DNA of 64,000 nucleotides from Verticillium longisporum (lineage: Eukaryota; Ascomycota; Sordariomycetes; Glomerellales; Plectosphaerellaceae). Shown here one piece after another: positions 11,649-23,270 of this stretch; position 1 is the stretch's first letter; every line of letters starts with the position of its first letter. The stretch lies in NCBI GenBank assembly GCA_019188255.1, contig JAETXT010000004.1, forward strand, positions 5,146,001 through 5,210,000. The letters run 5' to 3'. A model generated the notes under the pieces. It was not told the origin of the DNA, ran no database searches, and saw only the letters and a program-made list of their open reading frames with translations. The position numbers were made by a program, and so were the translations under genes.

Positions 11649-14600
11649 TCAAACGTTGTTGCCTCCGCCACCCGTGTCTCCTACGCAGAAAAGCTCTATC
11701 TCGCCAACGCCACCAGCGTACATGTTTCGCACGCCCTCGCGCCATTCGAGGAATGCGATTTGAATGTCGTCGTCACTCTCAATGGTGACGAAGTCGCCAT
11801 CCTCATCACGATAACGCAGCTTCAACGCGCCTTTGCTGATGCTGCTGGTGGTGAAGCGAGCGAGCTTAGCGTCGATGCGGTCAATGAGTGACTGGTACGT
11901 GATGTTGAATGCAACCACTAGTGTGACATAGTTCCCACTGTCAACACAATTCACCTTGACCTTTAGTTGAGTGGGGATTGGCAGGTCCGGGCTGGCTAGA
12001 GCATTGGTCTGGATCCCAGATGCGTTACCCAAGCCAGGCGAAACAGATCGACCTGCTGCGGTTGCGTCGATGCTGAGGTTCCGCTCGTTGTGGAAGCCCT
12101 GAGTGGGAGTTCCGTGTCGGGGGTAGATCGGCTGAGCAGGAAAGTGAGACATGGTGCCACCATAGCTACCCGATGATTGATGGCCGTATTGCCGCTCACG
12201 TTGGGTACCCGGGCTCTGCGTGTTTGACCTCATGGGAAGCTCATTCTGCTGTCGGGGGGAGCCGGTCTGAGAGCGGGGAAGATTGCCGTCATGAGCTGGG
12301 TGCAGATGAGACGGAATGCCTGGTACTGCTGGGATCGATGGCACTGAGGGGTTGCGGCGTGCGCTTGGCACACCGTTGGGCCCATTGATATCCGGTGTGC
12401 TGTACGAGCGACTTCGTTGTTGTTGGGCCGCGCTCTGGTTGTTCGAGGCCATGGCCGGCAGTGAGGGCCCTCGAGGGTTCCTCCCGTTACCATAAGGGTT
12501 CGGCGAAGGACCATCCCTCGAAGGGGCACGCGGCATGGCCGGTGCTGTGTACCGGTTCTGCTCTTCTCCCCAACCAGGCTGTGGCGTCGACGTTTTTGGG
12601 AACGGGTAAGCAGATGGCGGCATCATGGAACTGGCAGTGCTTGCCCTGGACGAGGCGGGTGATTCGGCAATGGGTGAAAAGTACGAGTCGCCGCCACGGA
12701 AACCAGGCGAGGACTGGCCCGGGAGTAGCTGAGTTTGGACACTCAACGGTCCCGGAGGCTGAGGCAACGGGAAGCGTGGGGAGCGGCGCGGACCATGCCG
12801 GCCAATGAGCCTGTGCTGTCGTTTGTCGCAGACCGTTGGCGCAGGCTGGTGCTCGATGCGTTGCGAGGAGGCGCGGTCCATTCCCGGATGTTTGCTGCGA
12901 CATTGGGAATTGGGGTGGCGCTGACGTTGGGCCCAAGTCCTCATCGTCCTCGTCATCGCCCTGGTTGAGGTATGGATTCTCAAGCTTGCTCCCGTGAGCT
13001 TGGGTCCAAGCAAATTCAGGCGCTGCTTGATCCGGGCTGCCTGCGGTCTTTTGAGCCCATACCTTACGCTGCGTCTCCAAGCCGAGAGCCCACTTTTTCA
13101 GCATCTCCTCGTTGTTGAACTTGATCATGAAATTCTCGACGCCAGGATCGCCCTTCCACCAAATTTGAACACTATAAGAACCTGCATGTTGTCAGTGCGT
13201 TGGCCAGGAAGCCAGGAGCCGGTGAGGACTGACCTGGTTTGGAGAGGGAGACGACGTCCGTGACGTTTGTCATGAAGATTCTGCCCTTCAACTGGAGCTT
13301 CGCGTTTTTGTTGCGAATCTTTGGGCCAGTGGACCGTGTCTTGTCCTTTTTGTCCTTGCTCTTGTTCGGAGAGATCTCCTTGCAGCAAAGAAGTATGCAT
13401 TCGAAGAGATAAATTTCATACAGTTGGCATGTTAGCGCCCTGCGACACGGTTGGCTCTTGCGCAGACATAGCTTACCTCTTTTTCTTGATCTGTCTTTCC
13501 AGTCACGACGGTGTAGACACCGTGCCTTAGCAGCTTACCAAACTGCTCAATCTTGTGGCTCTTCCAGTCATCTACGCGGACACGGAGCTCCTCGAGCGCC
13601 TCATCTAGAAGATCGCGATTTACTTCTTCATTTGCCTTGGTGAGGACTCGCTCCGCAGCCTCTATGCCGGCAGCTAGTTCGCTCTGGGCAGTCTCATCTT
13701 CGGTCTTCTTCTTCAGATCCTGCATAGCGTCAATGATAAGTCCAAGGGACATTTACAAGCCGGCCAAAAATACCTTGAGCAGAAGAGGGTATTTCACGAG
13801 ACGCTGCATTGGTTTGAGCAGAAAACCGTCCAGCGTGTTGAAGTCGACTGCCACTGGATGCGCAGCCGTCTTGATCTGCTCGAAAACCTGGTTCGCTACT
13901 TGCGCGGCCTTCCGCTGGTTGGCGATGAAAGGGCGGTAAATATCGAAGGCTTCCTCGTAAACAACAAAAGGAGCTCCCCAATGCTGGGAGCTCTGCGGCA
14001 TTGAATTGGTCGTCTCGACGCGAATGAGGAACCTCCGCTGGAAGTCCAGGATGGCGTTGATATTCAGGAAAATCTGGTGGATGGTGTCACCGGTGATGAT
14101 GCCCTTGGTCTCGAGGCTGCTCTTCAGATCATGCAGATTCTCGAGATCCTGCACATATTTCCGCTCGGTGTCAACCAGCTCCTTAACAATGTAATCGCGG
14201 TAGCTCAGTTTTGAGCCTGGTTCGGGAGCGGCTTCGTCTTCGGGGTACGGCTGAGCCTGCAGAAGCAGGCCACGCTCCTGCGCGAGATCGAGCACATAAT
14301 TGACTACCTGTGTGACCTGCACCTTCGTGTTAAAACCATGAAAAAAAGAATCGAGACAGCCGGTCTCTACAACATACCTTGACGAAACCCGTTGTATCGT
14401 TGCCCAGGACATCGTTAATGACGAAACAGTCAGCAGAAGGAATACCGAGATCCTTCAGGCAAGCCTGGATGAACTTGAAAACAGCAATCTTGGCTTTCTT
14501 GTCGGCAGTCGTGGTCTTGGGGACCGAGTCCTCGATTTTGAGGGGCACAGGCGGTTGCAACGCATTATAGATCTCGAGGAGAGGGAAACCGGTGCGAAAT

Positions 14601-14977
14601 AGACCCCAAAGGGACTCGACTGGATCGTAAGGATCGAGTTGCTGGAGGTAGGGACCAAAGTCGGGAACCTGGGCGAGTCTCACTTTGAGCGCCATACACA
14701 GGTGATAGAGCGAGCGAGAGGCATCAGCCTTCTGGTTGATAATGTTGGCCGTGGCTATGACCGGCCCACCGTTCTGGGGTGTCGCGGTGGCGGTCATCGC
14801 AGCATTAGCCGCGGATGACAACGAGGCTAGCGAGACGGAGGAACTGTTGTACGCCGTTGAGCCAGACAGTTGGCTGGCGCGCGGCGCATGGCTCATGGTA
14901 CTGATGCCTCCGACACCGTTCGAAGACTGTGAGAATACCGGTGCCGTGTTGGTTCGTAGGAGGGGAGCATGTGCCAT
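11649..14977 (-). CDS. cdc24: Cdc24-type Rho guanine-nucleotide exchange factor
   Basis: Exons 14977-14378, 14316-13774, 13719-13477, 13420-13234 and 13181-11649 give about 1,035 aa. Domain order is as in fungal Cdc24, the GEF for Cdc42/Rac in polarity. Exon 1 ends with the CDC24/calponin-like part (FVINDVLGNDTTGFVK). Next comes a DH domain (KELVDTERKYVQDLENLHDL ... FLLKPMQRLVKYPLLLKD) and a PH domain (YLFECILLCCKE ... VQIWWKGDPGVENFMIKF). A Ser/Pro-rich linker leads to a C-terminal PB1 domain with the acidic OPCA segment (YRDEDGDFVTIESDDDIQIAF), which would bind scaffold Bem1. The third intron (13476-13421) ends in TG rather than AG. The linker changes frame twice, near 12870-12876 and 12777-12782. 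Each break is fixed by one extra base in a C/G-rich run, so sequence error is more likely than loss of this normally essential gene. Divergent from the F-box gene. Confidence 0.92.
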
Positions 14978-17900
14978 GTCGACCTAATCCTCCGCCGGTG
15001 GTCGCAAGCTCACAGATGCGGTCGGATGGAGGTGGCGGTTCGAGATTGCTCGATCAGTGTCAGTGGATCAGTCGGTCGAAACGAGATCGCGGTTTAATCG
15101 GCATGCGATGCAGTCGGGTGGGCGGTTGCGAGGTGGCTTTGTTGCGAGCACGTTCACGGAAGAGGGGTGAGCGATCTAGCGGTGTCGGTCATCCAGCGCT
15201 TGCTCAGGCTCGGGGCTGCAGCAGCGTATAGTCTCGTTCTCTCTCCCTCTCTTCCTGGAATCGGCAGAGCAGTTCGAACCCGAATTTGGATGAGGAAACA
15301 GGGCGAGGATGTTTCGTTGAAATGGGAGAGAAGGTGGGTTGACTTCAGACCCTTTGACTCTGGCTAGAGTCTCACGTTGGTCGGATTCGGGTTTTCGAAG
15401 CCCCTCTCGGTTCGCACCTGCAAGTCCCGCTATGCTTTCTTATTTGTGGCTTCGCCCGTTGGTCGGCAGGCGTCGAGGGCGTCGTGTCTTGGTGGCCAAA
15501 GACGGCAAAGCGGTGCGGACGTTGGTCCTGATGAGATCTGCAGCGGAAGCGACGATGCCTGGGCTGGGGCTCTGGTCGAGGGGTCATTGGCGGTGATGGC
15601 CAAAGCGCGGGAGTGGTGGGTCGAGATGGGAATGAAAGAACCCACAGGCTGGCGGCCGGGTTTCGGGGCTGGGTGCGTGGATCGGATTACTAGGAGGAGG
15701 GGGTAAGGGGGGCCTCTGATGGAGAAGGAGGTTGGCGGTGCCGACCTAGGGAGTCCACTGAAGTATTGGCGCTGGCGACTCACGCTTTCGAGTGGATGGA
15801 GCTGGGAAGGGCCGGTCGGATCGACGTTGCGCAGATACCTAGGTGCGATATGCTTCTCGTTTAGGCAGTATATAGCGCCCAAGGTACAAGACCGTGGGTC
15901 GTTCGTTATCAAGCTCTTTGCCGGTGTTCGCGACGACTCTTGTTTTTGTGTTTGTTTAAGTCATGAGCGCTCAAAATGGCCGTCAACAGGTCACGTTGTT
16001 GGCAAGTCCATCTGGCTGAGGATTGGAATGGAAAGGGAAGCGAGGCCAAGGAGCTCCAGATGTCAAAGGGCAAGACGCGGTAGATGCCCAGGTAGGTACC
16101 TATCTCCACAGACAGTAGCGCTCGCATGGAGCATCACGCATTGATGGAGAGTGCCGCCGGCCGCCACACCCACCCACACCCCTGGGTGAGGTGTCTTCCA
16201 CCTGTCCCGGGCCCACTGGAGGGGGTCCGCTGGGCAATGATGGGTCATGGACAGGGCCCTTTACCTGGGCTTGGGCTTCAAGACTAGAGGGGCAGCCGCT
16301 GCCTACCTAGGGGAGGGGAGGGGAAGGGGCCCTGCTGATGCTGATGCTGCTGCTGGGGGGGGCGCCCGCCCGCCGTTCACTGTTCTCCAAAGACCGTTCC
16401 ATTCGTCTACTGTTTCAAATTAGTGAGGAAACGCGCCAAACTCGAAACAGTTTAGACAGCCAAACTAGGCCGGCATCTTATTGACTGATGGGCGACCGGT
16501 GGTGGACCCCGAACCATCCTCAAACACTACACCCAGGGTTTCTTTCTGCTTGGGGCTTGAAATGAGGGCTGGATGGTGATGGCGGCATGGACGGAGGTGG
16601 TGCGGATTCGAGAAGATGCACCGAAGGCTTGGAAGCTGCCGCGCTGCATAATGCACTGCGCACTGCGCACTAGACTGTGGTGATGCCCCCCGGGCGCAAC
16701 AAGCCAACCACTACCATATCACTTTGGCGGGCCACATGACGTTCTGCAGACCTCAGAACCTCAAGGCTGTGTCGAAGAATTCGTGTCCTTGACGGGGCCC
16801 GTCGTCGATTTTGACCTTTCCGAAATGGCTGCTTGGATCCATCATCCCCAAGAGCCATGCTCTCAGAAGAAATCTAGACCGCAACCTCTTCTACTATGGT
16901 TAGACTGCCCGTCTAATACCCCTCTTCACGGGTAGAAGCCGCTGGCAAGGGTGCCAGCACGGATCGAGATGCTTACCATCGTCCTCTTCTAACCATGTGC
17001 GCAATTACCTCGACTGCAGATCCCTCTCTATGGCCATTCTTTCTTCCTGCTCCTTTTGCAGCCTGTTCCTTCTTGACACCACAGGCTTGCTCGCAGTCAA
17101 CCTCAAGCCAAGCTGATCTGATAGACTGAATAGATCGACACGCACATATGGCCCATGTCACACTGCCGCCGTTTTGCCCCCACTGACTCGTGAAGGCCAT
17201 CTCGGGCAACTGTCCGTTACGACGTCGTAATCAACAGGCGAAGCCGAATAGAGCCCTCTGGACGGCCGTGCGCGCGGAAGCTTCTTGGTCGCCATTGATG
17301 CTTGAACGTCTAGGCATCGGGGAACGGATATGGGCCCTGACAAAGCTGACCTCACTCCCCTCTCTCGTAGCTGGCTTGTAAATCGCCGTGGTCATGCGGC
17401 CTCGGGAACGTCACCCTGACCAACCAGTGCCCACCCCTTGAACCCGTCGCGCTTCGGCCCCGAACGAGCGCTATCCATATATCCATGCCCTCCTTCACAC
17501 TTTCGAAATAGAAGACGCGAAGCTAGACAAGTACGACGGGCGGGAGTATTTGTTTTCCCGGGGGAGGGGGGGCTTGACTCTGTGACATCAGCTGAACAAG
17601 CTAATCCCCATTCACGCACCATTCTCATGCCTCAGTGGTGGCAATCTTTCTTTTGATCAAAGGCGATATCATGTCGCCGAATGATGACTGCAATCTTTAG
17701 GATAGTACGACATCGCTTCTGGCCTTGACATATTGGTTCATCAGGGCCGGCGGCGTGGCTGTGTGATTTGTTTGGTGCAACCGCCAGAAAATTGGCAATG
17801 CCGCAATCCGAGAGCTGAGCCGGGCGAGGAAGTGTGGAAGTGTCCTGCTTGCCCCCACAGGTGCCACCAACGACGCAGGATGCTTTGTCCAGAGTGATCG

Positions 17901-19102
17901 TCTTGACGAGGTACTGTATGTGTCCTCAGCATCGGCCAGGAGACTTCATCGGAAGCGTAGATGTCCAAACCAATGTCAATGTGTTCGTGGATGGACTCTC
18001 CCAAGATTGGGAGCTTATCAATCTTCATCAGGGGTGCTGCCTCGAGACTCGCGCGTGCTAATTCAAGCACTGGCAAGCCACCATGCACTTCTGTGCAGGC
18101 GCCGATCTGGGGTATAATTCGGCAGGGTGGGCACCCATTTCGGGGCTTTTCCTCGATTACCTTCCTGCCCTGCTTGCCTTACCTTGCCTACCTAAGGTAG
18201 GTACCTAAGGCGGTACCTTGGATTCCCTCGCCCGGAGTGCAGTGCTTGTGTCGCAGCCCAGGCTCGCTTGACCATTCTACATGCAAGGATACCTAGGCTG
18301 GGAGGGTGAAGGCGGTTTCAGACTGCTCATGTTAGAACAACGAGGAATGATCTTCGCATCGCCGGAACCAGCAGTGGGATAGACATCCTGGCATGGCGCT
18401 TGTAGAAATGCTAAGACCATCCGTACGGCACAATGTTATGGACGGATCTGTAACACTACACCTTACAGGGCTGCCTTTACAGGCTTCGGCGAGGATTGTG
18501 CTCTTGTAGTAGACCTTATCAGCGTCCCCACTCCCGAGTGCCATCATGGCCCACGATTGGAGTCATCTGCCGGCTGGGGCGCGTCCCGCAGGCCTGGTCT
18601 GTGCCAGGCAAGACGGCGGGCGGGTGTGGGTTCCTAGTCAGGCTACAAAGTACCTACCGACAACTGTCAGCAGAGAATGCGACAAGCAGGGCAGGCTGAC
18701 TGGTCGATGAGGCAGGCTGAAATCAATAGAGTACCACCACGACCACTCCTACACCGCACGACTCATTCTCAACAACATCCTGTGCCATAGTGCGAAGCTT
18801 CAGTCATCCTCCCGAGCCTACTCAACCCTCCTTTCCGACAAACCATTTGCCACAAGCCAACTGACTGTCAACGTGTCCCAAGCCGTCCCTCGCACACCCG
18901 TTCGAACCTATAGCCAGGTCGATATCCCCGCGTCCGTTCCAGCTCTTCTGCGATTTACAATTTGCGAACATACGCCATTCTCTCAACACACACAGCCAAA
19001 TCTGCCCGAAAGTTCAAGGCCGCATGGCCTCGTTGCAAGGACACCCAACTACGTGACCTCTTTGGCTTCACCGTGCGGTAGCGCTTCGGGGGACTTGACG
19101 CC
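14978..19102. promoter_or_regulatory. 4.1-kb divergent intergenic region
   Basis: This region holds the promoters and leaders of cdc24 (-) and the F-box/WD40 gene (+). No coding frame with recognisable content was found. CCTA/GGTA motifs cluster here: TACCTAGGTG near 15837, AGGTAGGTACCTAT near 16090, and a partly inverted block at 18186-18219 (TACCTAAGGTAGGTACCTAA). Poly-pyrimidine and C/A-rich DNA precedes 19103. Its length would suit long regulated 5' leaders, but that is inference. Confidence 0.5.
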
Positions 19103-22100
19103 ATGCAGTTCCCTTCACAGCCCGACGAAGGCTACTCGGAAGATCCCCTCAACCCAACATCAACTGGCTCGAGTGCCACATCCACACGTCCCGACTTGAC
19201 CCACGCCTCCCGTCCTGGCAATGATCTCGTCGTGCCCTCCGATCTGCCGGCATGGCTCGAGAGGAACCTCCCCTACTTGCCCGTGTCGGCCAAGACGCAG
19301 CTAGCCATGGCTCTGCTCGACCACCTGCCGACCTCTGTCGTGGCCCAGATCGCCGAACGGCTACATCCTCGCCTCTACATCAACTTTATCCAGTACCTCC
19401 CGCCCGAGGTGTGCCTTAAGATCCTCGGATACCTCGACCCCGTCTCTTTGCTTGGCGTTGCCCAATCGTGCCGCGAGTGGTACAGCCTGGCACTGGACCG
19501 GAAGCTTTGGGAGAAACTATACCACATGGAAGGCTGGCAGGCGCTGTATCCTGAGATTCGCGCTTGGGAAGACAGGATGAACGAGAGCGCCAATAGTATG
19601 AGCTCTTCCGTCAGCTCACACCACCATGTGGTTGTGTCTGAAGACGGCCACACCTGTAAGAAGCGTGGCATCTCAGAGGACGATGATCAGGAAATGGTTG
19701 ACGCAGACCGTCTGCCGAGGCCCGAAGGCGCTTTTGCGGGCGCTGGTGGCAGCATATTTGGCACCCCTGGATTAGTCCCCACGCTGCCTTCAAGCAGCCG
19801 CGGCGACATGGATGTGGATGCGTCAAGATCGTCTTCCAAAAGCGGAGGGGTTGACCACAGCCCTGCCCGCGATGTCAAGGGAAAGGGCAAGGCAGTTGAT
19901 TCAGCAGATGATCTATCACGCGACACAACACCTACGCCGCCTTCTTTTCTCTCAAAGCCGTCTCTCTGGTCATGGGACCCTTCCCAGAGCCGATACAAGT
20001 TGAACTGGAAGCATGTCTACACGCTGCGACGGAAACTCGAGGCCAACTGGGAGCAGGGAAGTTCACAAACTTTCAGCTCCCTCGCCCAGATCATCCAGAG
20101 GAGGGGCACCAGGAGTGCATCTACACACTGCAGTTTGACGCACACTACCTCGTCAGCGGCAGTCGCGATCGGACGATTCGCATCTGGAAGATGAATACGC
20201 GGCGCTTGCTACGGGCTCCGCTCAAGGGACACGAAGGCTCGGTTCTGTGCTTACAGTTCGATGCCGATCCCGAGGAAGATCTCATTGTTTCGGGGAGTAG
20301 TGACTCCAATGTTATCCTCTGGCGCTTTTCGACTGGCGAGATCATTCAGCGTTTGACTAAGGCGCACTCTGAGTCTGTTCTCAACGTCAAGTTTGACAAG
20401 AGGATCCTTGTGACCTGCTCCAAGGACAAGTCTATCAAGATCTTCAACAGGAGGCCGCTCAAGTATGGCGATTTGGGATACCCTAATGGGGTGAATCCTG
20501 TGCCTATTCGCATCCGAGACAATAGGTACGGCAATCCTACGGACGACCTACCCATCATCGCCCCGTACACCATGATAGGCCGCCTCGATGGCCACGGTGC
20601 AGCTGTCAATGCTGTGCAAATTCACGGGAACGAGGTCGTCTCCGCAAGTGGTGACAGGAACATCAAAGTGTGGGACTGGGCGAAACAGGTCTGCACCAGA
20701 ACCGTCGTCGGTCACACCAAGGGCATTGCATGTGTGCAGTACGATGGGCGCCGAATCGTGAGCGGCAGCAGCGACAACGAGGTCAAGGTTTTCGATTGTT
20801 TGACCGGCCTAGAAGTGGCCAGCCTTCGGGCTCACAGCCACCTGGTCAGGACCGTGCAGGCGGGGTTCGGTGACTTGCCTTACAGTGAGATCGAGGACAA
20901 GGCCGAGGCCAAGAAGATTGACGAGCAGTACTTCAAAGCGTTGGAGTCCGGGGCGATTGAGGCGCCTGTAGGCCCAGGGTCCCACCGCACGCGGCCCCGT
21001 AACGCAGGCAGCAGTCGGCCAGAAGACATCACGGCATACGGAGCCACCTTGCCCCCAGGAGGCGGCGGCGGCAAATACGCTCGTATCGTTTCGGGCTCAT
21101 ATGACCAGAAGATCATCATCTGGCGGCGTCTGAAAGAAGGGGAATGGGTGGTGCTTCATCGTTTGCGTCAAGAAGAGGCCGCTGAAGCTGCACAAAGCTG
21201 GGCGGCAGCCTCCGGCTCTATCCCCGTGCCAGCGCCGGCCTCTACAGTGCCCGTACCGGCCGCAGCGCACCCACCAGCACCGATTCTTGCCAACTTCAGT
21301 TCGCACCAGCCCTTCCCACCGCGTGCTTCCACTCCTGGGTCTGCTCCTCCGCCTCAGGCCGGCACGCCGCAGAGTCAGAATACGCCCTCAAGGACAACGG
21401 TCGAGACTCCGATCGTCGCAACGGTCACACCCGAATCCGCGTCATCTTATATGGCCATGATCGACATGGTCGTGCCGCAAGGAGCTCAGGCGCTGCAGCA
21501 AGCTCTGGCAAATTACCCTACCATGCTGGTATACCATACGCATATTCAAGCTGCTATCACACGGGAGCCGTCACCAGTCACCCGAACAAACATGCGTCAA
21601 GTCGTTGCACAGGCTCTACATCAGACACAGGAGGCCCAGGCGCGCACACGCTTAGCTTCCGTTCAAAACATGAATAGCCAACTGATGACGCCCACTTTGC
21701 CCCCACTTGCTTCTCTCGCAGGCACATCTTCGTCCACATCGGTCCAGGCAGCAGCTGGCTCTTCGACTGCGAGTACTTCAACCGCAGCGCCAAGTCGTAG
21801 CAGCAGTCGTCCTTTTGACCCTGCGCGACACCTAGAGAGGCACTCGGAACCACCTCAGGGCGCCATGGCCACGGCGCAGAGTGCTGGGCGAGCCTCCTCT
21901 TCACAACTCAGCTACCCACCCCCACCGCAGCAAGTCCAGGGTCACCTTCACATTCAGGGACATGGAGCACCGCCCCAAGCCCACCAGCAACATCCCGTCC
22001 CACCTTCAGCTCCCGTTCAGCATCACTCCACCCCAGTTCCGCAGGCGCATACTCATGCACAGGCTGCGCAGAATCTACCAACGCAACCGCAGACACAGCC

Positions 22101-22341
22101 AGTGCTTCCGCAACCGACCGCCCCGCCGGCAAACAACCTGCAGCAGCCGGCAGACGCCCAGGCGCCGCACCACCCCCACATTCATGCGACAGAAGGCAGC
22201 CCGGCTAGGGTGTTCAAGCTGCAGTTTGATGCCCGTCGCATCATCTGCTGCAGTCAGACGAGTGTGATTGTTGGATGGGACTTCTGCAATGGGGACGCAG
22301 AGCTGGAGGAAGTATCACGCATGTTCGGGACGATTGAATGA
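19103..22341 (+). CDS. fwd-1: F-box/WD40 ubiquitin-ligase substrate adaptor, FWD-1/beta-TrCP-like
   Basis: About 1,080 aa without introns. An F-box lies at residues about 96-142 (LPPEVCLKILGYLDPVSLLGVAQSCREW). An acidic/Ser-rich spacer follows, then WD40 repeats. Repeat sequences such as LVSGSRDRTIRIW, IVSGSSDSNVILWR, VTCSKDKSIKIF, VVSASGDRNIKVWD, GIACVQYDGRRIVSGSSD and RIVSGSYDQKIIIW match the Slimb/beta-TrCP order closely. A Pro/Gln/His-rich stretch of about 350 aa separates the main repeats from a last repeat-like segment (FKLQFDARRIICCSQTSVIVGWDF). In an SCF E3 complex such proteins recruit phosphorylated substrates. The Neurospora relative degrades the clock protein FRQ (family knowledge; substrate here not shown). 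The frame changes at about 20056-20059, in GGG, and one extra G restores it. There is no intron signal there, so a sequence error is likely. Confidence 0.85.
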
Positions 22342-22625
22342 GGTGGCGAGCGTTCATTAAGTGTGGCCAAGTGAGAGCCATGTCGGATGTAATAGAACAA
22401 GACTTTACAAGAAAAGGACCAGCGATCGTGAGCTATCACAAGTGAGGGCGAGTCGAGTGAATGAATGCATAGATGTGTTTTATTACGGACAAAAAAACGG
22501 AGACACTGGGAGAAGCCACAGAGGTCTCTGTACCCTGAGATGTCACGTATCGTAGAGATGTCCCATATCCCAAAGGTCACACGCCTAACTCCATGATTCG
22601 CCAAGTTGCCACGCCGCCGCGGTAC

Positions 22626-23270
22626 TCATGCTGCCGCCTCTTTGACCTTGTTCGCCTCCTTTGATGTGGGCTCCTCGTCCACAAAGTCCGGCAACTCCTC
22701 CTGCATAAAACTCGGCACGGCGCCAGCGCCGAGCTCCGGCTCCAGCTCGGCCTCGAGCCCCAAAGCCTCAAGTTCGGCATCCAGCTCGGCCTCGTCGACG
22801 TCCTCGGGCACGTCGTAGCTTCTCGCCAGACTCTCCTGGATATCGTTGCCCACGTCCATGAGGTCGGCCATCTCGTCCTGCAGCCTCTCAATCTGGTCAA
22901 TGTCGACCTTGCCGTACTGCTTCTTCAGCTCCTTGTTCGTCGTCTTCATGGCGTCGACGGTGGCCATTGTGTTTTTGAGGTTGTCCTGCATGCTCTGCGC
23001 CTGCTCCATGTTCCAGCTCTGGCTCTGCAGCTGGTCGCGCTGCGACTCGATCATCTTGCGCCGCTGGAGGACCTTGAGCGCCTTGGACTTGATGGCCGCC
23101 TTGCCTGGGCCGTCGCGCATCTTGCTGAGCTTTGTCTGATAGGTCTGCAGCTCGGCGTTGACCGAGGCCAGCTTGACGTCGAGGGACGCGACACGTTCAT
23201 CGAGGTTGGCGATCGCGCTGTTGAGCGTGGGCTTGGGGCCCTTCGGGGCGCCGCCGAAGAGGCGGTTCAT
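22626..23270 (-). CDS. vps60: ESCRT-III subunit Vps60/CHMP5
   Basis: 214 aa, no intron, close to the usual length. It starts MNRLFGGAPKGPKPTLNSAI, the CHMP5/Vps60 N-terminus, and continues as a long Snf7-type helical hairpin with basic helix 1 and coiled coil (ALKVLQRRKMIESQRDQL). An acidic C-terminal part (EDVDEAELDAELEALGLE) would contain the autoinhibitory and MIT-interacting helices. It acts in late multivesicular-body sorting together with Vta1/Vps4 (family knowledge). Convergent with the F-box/WD40 gene, with 284 nt between stop codons, which holds both 3' UTRs. Confidence 0.93.
   Translation of the reverse strand: MNRLFGGAPKGPKPTLNSAIANLDERVASLDVKLASVNAELQTYQTKLSKMRDGPGKAAIKSKALKVLQRRKMIESQRDQLQSQSWNMEQAQSMQDNLKNTMATVDAMKTTNKELKKQYGKVDIDQIERLQDEMADLMDVGNDIQESLARSYDVPEDVDEAELDAELEALGLEAELEPELGAGAVPSFMQEELPDFVDEEPTSKEANKVKEAAA

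Noticed and set aside
12700..12900. An intron in the cdc24 linker to explain the frame changes
   Set aside because: The intervening segment itself encodes a Ser/Arg-rich linker in the third frame, so two one-base deletions fit better than removal.
20050..20062. Programmed frameshift in the F-box/WD40 gene
   Set aside because: No slippery heptamer is seen, and the same one-base deficit appears in unrelated genes, so sequence error is simpler.
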